Below, in pieces: positions 58,465-64,000 of a DNA stretch of 64,000 bases. The stretch's first letter is position 1. Every line of letters starts with the position of its first letter. A model generated the notes under the pieces. That model had not been told where the DNA came from. It ran no database searches and worked only from the letters and a program-made list of their open reading frames with translations. The translations under genes and the position numbers were made by a program. Source of the DNA: VRUE01 sp963695835 (lineage in GTDB: Bacteria > Actinomycetota > Thermoleophilia > Solirubrobacterales > 70-9); assembly GCA_963695835.1 (NCBI GenBank), contig CAVOHR010000003.1, positions 62,001 to 126,000 on the forward strand, written 5' to 3'.

Positions 58465-59064
58465 CTACCGGCGTCGTGAGTGGCGGCGAGGGAGGACGGT
58501 GATCGCGAAGGTGGCGGAGGCTTCGTGGATCAGATCGACAGGGACGGCCGTCGTCCTGGCGGCGCTCCGCGGCGGTTTGTCGGAGCCGAAGAGGGCGATG
58601 GAAACCAGTTGCCCGCGTGGGTCGTGGCGGGCCTTGTAGCGGATGCCGTCATAGCCGGCGTCTTGCAGGGCGAGCGCCCAGCCCTGGGTCAGGTTGTAGT
58701 CGGAGGTTGAGTGGATCTCAGCGGTGAGGCCAATGAGTCCGAGGACGGTTGGGTCCGTCAGGTCAACGACGTTTGCTTTGGGTGGGCGCAGCCTGGATAG
58801 CCGTTGCGCGTCGACCAGCGGCTCCGGGATCACCCCGCCCGGCCGCAGTAGGCGCCCGAACTTCTCGACGAAGGCGCTAATCGGCTCCTCGGCGAGGTAG
58901 CAAGTGCCTGACTCGGCGAGGTTGAACCTGCCATCGGGGCCGACATCGAAGAACCAGGGCGCGACGTCGGCGGCATGGATTCGCCACAGAGGCTCCGTCC
59001 CGAGCTTCGTGCTCGGAAGCTCGGGCAGGTCCTCCGGAGGAGCGGGCAAGCCGCGCGGACTCAA
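58465..59064 (-). CDS. RES-domain toxin
   Basis: 199 aa. The RES fold is recognisable from PLWRIHAADVAPWFFD (Arg), GRFNLAESGTCYLAEEPISA (Tyr and Glu) and a later SIALFG. RES toxins are ADP-ribosyltransferase-like enzymes that degrade NAD. It overlaps the Xre-type antitoxin gene upstream by four bases. It is slightly longer than a minimal RES protein because of an N-terminal linker and a basic tail. Confidence 0.82.
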   Translation of the reverse strand: MSPRGLPAPPEDLPELPSTKLGTEPLWRIHAADVAPWFFDVGPDGRFNLAESGTCYLAEEPISAFVEKFGRLLRPGGVIPEPLVDAQRLSRLRPPKANVVDLTDPTVLGLIGLTAEIHSTSDYNLTQGWALALQDAGYDGIRYKARHDPRGQLVSIALFGSDKPPRSAARTTAVPVDLIHEASATFAITVLPRRHSRRR

Positions 59065-59570
59065 CGCTTCAGGTCGGCCACGGTGCGGTGAGCGGAGAGA
59101 CGCAGGGGCTCGAGGTCCGCGTCGGCGAAGGCATCGATGGGCGCCCGGTCACCCAGCTCGGGCTGGGGGGCGGTGGCAAACGCGGCAAGCGCCCAGGGAT
59201 CAAGCCCCGCTTCGCCGAAGATTTCGTTGAGCTTCTTGATCGCCCCGAAGGGCGCTCCGCTGGCCACGTCGAACTGCCAGCGCGGGTAGCGAACCAGCCC
59301 AGCATCATCGCGCAGTGCAATCACCGATCCGCTGACGACCCGCTTGCGCAGCGCCTCGCGACTGACCCCCCCGAGCAGAACCCGCGCCTCAGCGCTGGTC
59401 AGCAGCTCCCCAAGCGCCCGCTCCCAAGCCCCACCGGCGAGCACGACCATCGCCGCACGCCGGCCGAGCACCTCGGCATCGTCAGCCGAACTCGGCTGCC
59501 CACCGATCTCGGTGAGGGTTCGCCGGAACTCCTCGACGGTGCGATCTAGGAGGGCTGGATTGGCTGCCAT
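59061..59570 (-). CDS. Xre/MbcA/ParS-type antitoxin
   Basis: 169 aa from ATG 59570. The frame is open 340 bases further (to 59909), but the upstream part does not look like an antitoxin N-terminus. The helical Xre-like region (RTVEEFRRTLTEIGGQ, LLGGVSREALRKRVVSG) is followed by the toxin-binding domain YPRWQFDVASG and PWALAAFATAPQPELGDRAP. This pairs with RES toxins, and the gene overlaps the toxin by four bases. It should also repress its own promoter. Confidence 0.75.
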   Translation of the reverse strand: MAANPALLDRTVEEFRRTLTEIGGQPSSADDAEVLGRRAAMVVLAGGAWERALGELLTSAEARVLLGGVSREALRKRVVSGSVIALRDDAGLVRYPRWQFDVASGAPFGAIKKLNEIFGEAGLDPWALAAFATAPQPELGDRAPIDAFADADLEPLRLSAHRTVADLKR

Positions 59571-60160
59571 TGGACTACTACGGAGGGTAGCGTCAACGCC
59601 GTCAACGGTCAAGGAGTTGATCCGCTGCCTCGTAGGAGCGGGGACGTCCGACGTGGACAGGATGATGACTATGTGTCGGAACTCAGGAACGCCGAGTCGA
59701 GCGCCCGCTCGCCGAATCGGCTCCAGTGCGGCGCCGTCACCAAAGGTCCAAAGCTCAACGTGATCGCCGGGGCGGCGCGTTAGCGAGCGCTCCGCGGTAC
59801 GCGTGCCCCAGCCGCTCTCGCCGGAGCCAAGCGGCGCCAGCCCGAAATCGGGATCGTCTCTCGTGCCCTTGACCAGGGTGAGAGTTGGGCTTGCTCGCTC
59901 TTCTGGCACGGGGAGTCCTCGTCCCTCCCAGAACGGCGAGTTGAAGCACAGTCAGATCGCTGCGTCTGACAATCGGGGGATTCGTCAGTCGCGGCGGTGA
60001 TCCTGAGAAGTGGGTCGACCAGCTCGTTGACCTCATTGCCCCCAAGCTCGTTCAGCGCGGCTTTGTACAGAACCCGGGCTCTCTGGCACCGATCCCGGAC
60101 ACGGCCACGTCCGGGGCTGCCGCGTCATCTGACTACGACCGTGAGACGTGCGAGCGGTTC

Positions 60161-60493
60161 TTGGAAGGACACCATCTCGGCGATAGCGTTCTTGAACGGG
60201 CCAGGATCTTCTTTGGTCAAATCGCCGAACAGGGCGAGATCAACTCGAAAGATCTCGTCTGGGCGTTGAATCTGAAGGGCCCGACGAGCATCCCGGCGAA
60301 CCTGACCAATCCCTTGAAGAAGTCGGCCCGCCGGCTCGGGATAGAGGAGCCTTGGACGTGGGCCGAGACGCCAGATGGGACGCGGACCGTCTGGAAGGAT
60401 CGAGACGGCATCGCAGCGCGCATGGTCGAGGTGATCGAAGATGAGCGCGTCCGGCGCGACTTGGTGCAACCACATCGCCCAGAATCTCGATGA
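60161..60493 (+). CDS. Hypothetical protein lacking a normal start
   Basis: The protein-like frame begins well before TTG 60161: from about 59972 it reads GGDPEKWVDQLVDLIAPKL and then on without ATG, GTG or TTG. The visible part is helical (ERARIFFGQIAEQGEINSKD), then TWAETPDGTRTVWKDR, resembling a small DNA- or nucleotide-associated protein, but I do not recognise it. Either it uses a rare start or its 5' end is damaged. It lies between the RES-Xre and the Xre/RelE-like modules. Confidence 0.45.
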   Translation: MEGHHLGDSVLERARIFFGQIAEQGEINSKDLVWALNLKGPTSIPANLTNPLKKSARRLGIEEPWTWAETPDGTRTVWKDRDGIAARMVEVIEDERVRRDLVQPHRPESR

Positions 60494-60518
60494 GGCTCGA
60501 AAGAGCCGCAAGGACGGT

Positions 60519-60689
60519 TCACGACGCCGGAGGGCAGGACGCTAGGCACCAGGCGGCTCTCTCGTGGCTGGTCCATCGACTCCGATCCCGCCGACGCTCC
60601 GCCGTGACATTGGCGGTCAGCTTGTGAGGCTTGCACAGCAGACAGCCGTTGCGCCGATGCTTGGGGCGTTTGCGCTTGTGATGGGCCAT
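60519..60689 (-). CDS. Small basic CxxC protein, 56 aa
   Basis: ATG 60689. MAHHKRKRPKHRRNGCLLCK then PHKL is a pattern I know from many short actinobacterial hypothetical proteins: a very basic N-terminus with one CxxC, likely nucleic-acid binding with a metal shared between subunits. Function unknown. It is divergent from the Xre gene at 60765, so the two may share a control region. Confidence 0.6.
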   Translation of the reverse strand: MAHHKRKRPKHRRNGCLLCKPHKLTANVTAERRRDRSRWTSHERAAWCLASCPPAS

Positions 60690-60764
60690 TGATTCAGCTT
60701 GCCACGGATCGAGGAGCTCGGCAAACTGGCAGCGTAACTTCCATGCTACGCTTGGCTGGCGATC

Positions 60765-61124
60765 ATGGCTCCCCGAAGCAAGCTCGACACGAGCTATCAC
60801 GACCGACGCCTCGCGCGACGGCTCAAGGAAGATCCTGAGTTCCGGGCGGAGTTCGAGCGGCAGCGACGGGAGATCGTCCAGATCGACTCGATCGTCCGCC
60901 AGCTCGACGAGCTGCGCGAGCAGGCAGGAATGTCGAAGGCTGAGCTGGCTCGCATGATCGGGAAGGAGCCGTCCAGCATCCGCCGGTTCTTCACCGCCGA
61001 CGTCAACCCCGAGCTGAAGACCGTCGCCGCCGTCGCCGACGCCCTTGGGGCGGAGGTCAAGGTGGTTGAGAGCAAGAGGGCTCGCAACAAGCGCCCCCGC
61101 CGTGCCGGCGCCGCTGTCGCGTAG
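60765..61124 (+). CDS. Xre-family antitoxin/regulator (HigA-like)
   Basis: 119 aa. An N-terminal helical stretch is followed by an HTH: LREQAGMSKAELARMIGKEP then SSIRRFFTADVNPELKT and VAAVADALGAEVKVVES. The tail is Lys/Arg-rich. ATG 60765 is the first start. The gene comes 44 bases before a RelE/HigB-like toxin, in the antitoxin-first order, opposite to classic higBA. It probably neutralises that toxin and represses the pair. Confidence 0.78.
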   Translation: MAPRSKLDTSYHDRRLARRLKEDPEFRAEFERQRREIVQIDSIVRQLDELREQAGMSKAELARMIGKEPSSIRRFFTADVNPELKTVAAVADALGAEVKVVESKRARNKRPRRAGAAVA

Positions 61125-61168
61125 GCGGGGAGCCGGGACCGCCGCGGGCACGTCTAGCCTGCGCCGAG

Positions 61169-61588
61169 ATGGCGTGGGGGATCGTCTACTTCAAGGCGGC
61201 GGACGGCACAGTTCCGGCCGACGGCTTCCTGGATGCGTGCCCCGCGAAGATCGAGGCTCGGTTCCACGCCGTTTTGGAAGCTGTGCGCGACGCGCCGCCT
61301 CCGCAGTTCAGCGGTGGTGGCTACTGGGAGGCGATGCACGGCGACATGGGCGGGTTCTACGAGATTCGCCTCACTGGCCCTGGACGCCGCCAGTATCGGC
61401 TCTTCTGTGTCCTCGACAACACCGATCCGAACGAGCTGCGGAAACGTGGCTTCGATGGACCCCAGATCGCGGTCATCACCGGCATGATCAAGGACTCCGG
61501 TAGGAAGTTCTCCGATCGCGATTACGCCAAGGTCAGGAAACTGGGGGGTCAGTACGAAGAGGGGCTCCCTCGTTCCATCGCGACGTGA
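61169..61588 (+). CDS. RelE/HigB-like toxin (phage Gp49-type)
   Basis: 139 aa. GFYEIRLTGPGRRQYRLFCV in the middle is the central sheet of the Gp49/HigB type of RelE-fold mRNA interferases, preceded by AMHGDMG and followed by IAVITGMIKDSGRKFSDRDY. ATG 61169. It is downstream of the Xre-type gene, forming the third toxin-antitoxin module of the zone. It is longer than average RelE toxins (about 95-110 aa), mainly through the N-terminal part. Confidence 0.75.
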   Translation: MAWGIVYFKAADGTVPADGFLDACPAKIEARFHAVLEAVRDAPPPQFSGGGYWEAMHGDMGGFYEIRLTGPGRRQYRLFCVLDNTDPNELRKRGFDGPQIAVITGMIKDSGRKFSDRDYAKVRKLGGQYEEGLPRSIAT

Positions 61589-61662
61589 TCGACCGGCGCC
61601 CCGCGTCGTTCGTTGCGAGAGCTCCCCTTCTCGCCAGCGGAGCGTTATAGGGTTCGCTCGGA

Positions 61663-61875
61663 ATGGCGGATTCGGAGCTTGTTGTGACGCAGGCAGCCCG
61701 TTACTTCACCCTTGCGGACGGCGAGTCGATCATCTTCGCCTGCCGACCGGCGAAGCTCCCGAGGTTCGCTCTCTATCTGGTAACCCTTGGCCTCTACGAG
61801 TTCTGGCGTCGCGTCAGCTTCTACGCGGTGACCGATCGGCGAGTGACCGAGCGGGCTGGACGCAGTGATCGATGA
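61663..61875 (+). CDS. Truncated bacterial-PH-like membrane protein
   Basis: 70 aa. DGESIIFACRPAKLPRFALY, then LVTLGLYEFWRRVSFYAVTD and RRVTE resemble the start of bPH2/YdbS-type proteins: short membrane segment, then the first strands of the PH domain. The frame stops early. A neighbouring frame (61866-61942) reads VIDEALTNSTRKDGLERLRS before a stop, which would be a natural C-terminus, so one base may have been lost near 61858. Probably a damaged gene. Confidence 0.45.
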   Translation: MADSELVVTQAARYFTLADGESIIFACRPAKLPRFALYLVTLGLYEFWRRVSFYAVTDRRVTERAGRSDR

Positions 61876-61977
61876 GGCCTTGACGAATTCCACGAGAAAA
61901 GACGGCCTGGAACGGCTACGCAGCGAGATCCTGGGCGAATGAGCGTGGACGCCTACGCCGATGTCTGGAATCCGAGT

Positions 61978-61997
61978 CCGGAAACCCGTTTTTCCGG
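61978..61997. terminator. Small hairpin resembling the att core
   Basis: CCGGAAA pairs with TTTCCGG around a short loop. The surrounding bases (GAGTCCGGAAACC, then CCGGGGCTGTAG) look like a worn version of the attachment core. Confidence 0.35.
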
Positions 61998-62047
61998 GGC
62001 TGTAGGCCGATGATCGGCGGATGTCGTCAAATCGGCCCGGATGACTT

Positions 62048-62157
62048 TGTCCCGAAGTTTGTCCCCGACTCCACCGAACTCCCGGAATCTCCACCGAACT
62101 CCTTGGACTCAGCAGGCACAAATCGCCCGCAAACGGCTTTCTAGAGCCAATTCTCAG
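62048..62157. repeat. Degenerate flank repeat, copy 2 (attachment remnant)
   Basis: Partner of 58102-58214. Similarity ends right after TTCTCAG, the first bases of the 45-bp attachment core, so the core itself is lost here. The 332 bases between the PH-like fragment and the helicase gene hold only this remnant. Confidence 0.6.
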
Positions 62158-62207
62158 TTATCTGAGTACAGAGTCCGGATACCGCGGGCGCCTCCTCCTT
62201 GCTGCGG

Positions 62208-63999
62208 CTAGGTATCCGACAGGGATTGCAGCTCCTCAACTTCATATCCGAGGGACTGGTACGCCTTGAGGCGCTTCGCGAACATGCGACGCAGCACGGG
62301 TAGCTCGGCGTCCACGTAATCGTAGATGATCGCGTCGCGCTTGCCGGGGAAGGCGCGGTGAAGCCGCCCGGCGTACTGGACGACGGTCCCTTTCCAGGCA
62401 ATCGGCATTGCCAGCAAAAGTGTGTCCAGACGGGGTTCGTCGAATCCCTCGCCGACGTAGCGACCAGTGGCCAGCACCAGACAGGGCTCACCGTCGGTGG
62501 CGCCGAGTTGCTCGGACGCAGCGCGATTCGCCGCCGCCGACATCTCACCGTGCAGCGCAACGAGGGTAGGAACCCGATCGACGAGATGCGCCTGAAGGCT
62601 CTCAAGATGCTCGCGCCGTTCGGTAAGGACGAGTGGTGTACGGCCCTGCTGAACCAACTCCAGCGCCTCCTCTGCGATCAAACGAGTCCGCTCACCATCG
62701 TCCGCGAGAGCGCCGAAGACCTCTTGGATCGAGGCTTCCGTGGGAAGCGCGGAAGGGTCGAAGCCGGTCTCACGACGAACGACGCGCAGTTGCAACGCAT
62801 GCTCCTCCGGCGACCCCTGAGCGATCTTGTGGCGGACGGGCCCGCACTGCATCGCGACGATCGGGTGGTGTCCGTCGCGTCGGCGGGGTGTGGCAGTGAG
62901 GCCCGTCACGTAGCGCGCGGGGGCGGCCTGAAGGACTCGCTCGGTTGTCACCGCAGGGACGTGGTGGCACTCGTCCACGACCACGTATCCATACCCTGCA
63001 ATCTCCTCCTCTGGCGCATCGAGCCGCGCCAAGCTCTGGATCATCGCCACGTCAAGTAGGCCGGTTGGTTTCTTGCGACCTCCGCCGATCGTGCCGATCG
63101 AGCCTGGGTCGACATCAAGGAACTGCGTCAAGCGTTCCGTCCACTGCTTGAGCAGAGGCTTGCGGTGGACGAGGACCAGAGTTGAGCGCCCCCGGGCAGC
63201 GATCATCTGGGTGGCGATCACCGTCTTGCCGCTCCCCGGCGGTGCGCAGAGCACGCCGAGGTCGTCGCCCAGTATGTCCTTCGCTGCCCGGGCCTGCACC
63301 GCGGTGAGCTCACCGGTGAAGCGCGCGTCGAAGTCGATGCCTTCGGTGCGCTCGTCTGTGAGCTCCAATGCGATGCCAAGGCCTTCGAGTATCTCTTCCA
63401 ACGGCTCCCGGCAGCCACGAGGCAGCGTCAGGAAATCACCCGCCTCCTCAAAGCATGAGATCACCCTGGGCGTGCGCGCAGTGGAGAATCGCATGCGCTG
63501 GAGCTCGAAGAACTTCGGATTGGAGAAGCAAGCCAGGCGCCGCAGGGCGTCGTGGAGTGCCGGCGGAAGGTCGGCGCACCTTACGTAGAGGCGTTGGGCG
63601 AGGGTCGCGTGAACAATCTCGGGCAGCCTCGTTGTCGCGAGACGGGTGGCGAGGGATTGAGCCGGTCGCCACGGGGCCGCGCCATCTGGCGACTCCTCGC
63701 CTACCGCGAGAGCACGGGAATCGCACTCGCCGTCTGCGACGAGTTCGTCGAGCCGCTGGGGCTCGATCAGCGTCAGGGAGTCGAGGTAGGTCCATTGATC
63801 TGCGTATGGCTCAAGTTGCTCATCGAGGAAGACAGTGTTGCCTGCTCGGCGCGCCTCCTGCTGAAGCGGGAGCGCGATCAGATTCCCGAAGCCGCCCCTT
63901 GGAAGGCTGTCCTGACTCGGGAAGAGGCGGTCGTAGGAGGCCATGTCGAGGGTCGGGCATCGCGCCATGGCATTTGTCAGCAGCATCAGTCCGAAGCGG
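62208..63999 (-). CDS. TOTE-type primase-helicase, N-terminus cut by window edge
   Basis: 592 residues from ATG 63986, but codons before it (RFGL) keep the pattern, so the gene continues off the right edge. The visible N-terminal part (MASYDRLFPSQDSLPRGGFG then NLIALPLQ, NTVFLDEQLEPYADQWTYLD) is the end of the archaeo-eukaryotic primase domain of TOTE conflict systems. A superfamily II helicase follows: Q-like LTAVQARAAKDIL, Walker A APPGSGKT, DECHH (DExH box), GLTATPRRRDG, ALHGEMS, ATGRYVGEGFDEPRLD and YAGRLHRAFPGKRDA. Primase-helicase proteins of this kind occur in mobile elements and defence islands. Its place beside an integrase and three toxin modules fits a defence or element-maintenance role. 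Confidence 0.82.
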   Translation of the reverse strand, partial: RFGLMLLTNAMARCPTLDMASYDRLFPSQDSLPRGGFGNLIALPLQQEARRAGNTVFLDEQLEPYADQWTYLDSLTLIEPQRLDELVADGECDSRALAVGEESPDGAAPWRPAQSLATRLATTRLPEIVHATLAQRLYVRCADLPPALHDALRRLACFSNPKFFELQRMRFSTARTPRVISCFEEAGDFLTLPRGCREPLEEILEGLGIALELTDERTEGIDFDARFTGELTAVQARAAKDILGDDLGVLCAPPGSGKTVIATQMIAARGRSTLVLVHRKPLLKQWTERLTQFLDVDPGSIGTIGGGRKKPTGLLDVAMIQSLARLDAPEEEIAGYGYVVVDECHHVPAVTTERVLQAAPARYVTGLTATPRRRDGHHPIVAMQCGPVRHKIAQGSPEEHALQLRVVRRETGFDPSALPTEASIQEVFGALADDGERTRLIAEEALELVQQGRTPLVLTERREHLESLQAHLVDRVPTLVALHGEMSAAANRAASEQLGATDGEPCLVLATGRYVGEGFDEPRLDTLLLAMPIAWKGTVVQYAGRLHRAFPGKRDAIIYDYVDAELPVLRRMFAKRLKAYQSLGYEVEELQSLSDT

Positions 64000-64000
64000 C

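Overview
The window is high-GC DNA from an actinobacterium-like chromosome, very probably a soil lineage. Thermoleophilia (Solirubrobacterales-like) is my best guess, from the gene mix and style: GTG starts, ATGA-coupled operons, an LmbU-type regulator, a PucR regulator, a FAAL-loaded type I PKS and a DUF2600 terpene synthase. The lineage call is inference; no rRNA or marker gene is present.

Layout. (1) 1-3.6 kb: a same-strand run of small unrecognised proteins, several translationally coupled, two with CxxC zinc-ribbon pairs; the first gene is cut by the left edge. (2) 3.65-5.4 kb, minus strand: a cis-prenyl diphosphate synthase overlapping a DUF2600/YtpB-like terpene synthase. (3) 5.4-14.0 kb: two base-for-base identical 1,283-bp copies of a double-TetR repressor gene flank an MMPL transporter, an IS5-type insertion sequence with clear ends, an MFS exporter and a small winged-helix regulator. 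(4) 14.1-16.3 kb: two coupled small genes and a PucR-type regulator.

(5) 16.5-54.4 kb: a biosynthetic gene cluster. It holds an LmbU-like regulator, a PccB-like carboxyltransferase, an ABC exporter pair, a tightly coupled set (alpha/beta hydrolase, discrete ACP, SDR ketoreductase, acyl-AMP ligase, then a phosphopantetheinyl transferase), a stand-alone SdhB-like iron-sulfur protein, the PKS genes, an Old-Yellow-Enzyme-like flavoprotein and a cytochrome P450. The assembly line reads FAAL-ACP / KS-AT-DH-ER-KR-ACP / KS-AT-DH-KR-ACP / KS-AT-DH-ER-KR-ACP + docking // docking + KS-AT-ACP-TE. The first three ATs carry the YASH (methylmalonyl) motif and the last carries HAFH (malonyl). The predicted product is a fatty-acyl-started, three-fold methyl-branched chain with one double bond and a terminal beta-keto unit. 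Long stretches of the modules are exact copies of each other. The unique stretch between the copies is riddled with frameshifts.

(6) 55.3-62.2 kb: an integration zone. It has an excisionase-like HTH protein, a tyrosine integrase, two perfect 45-bp copies of a tRNA 3' end (attachment sites), a further degenerate copy of the flank, and three toxin-antitoxin modules (HicAB, RES-Xre, Xre/RelE-like). (7) 62.2 kb to the right edge: a TOTE-type primase-helicase gene, cut by the edge.

How it fits together: the ACPs are activated by the cluster's own PPTase, methylmalonyl-CoA may come from the carboxyltransferase, and the FAAL selects a fatty acid. The PKS extends it, the TE releases it, and the OYE and P450 are candidate tailoring enzymes. 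The ABC, MFS and MMPL proteins are candidate exporters under LmbU-, PucR- and TetR-type control.
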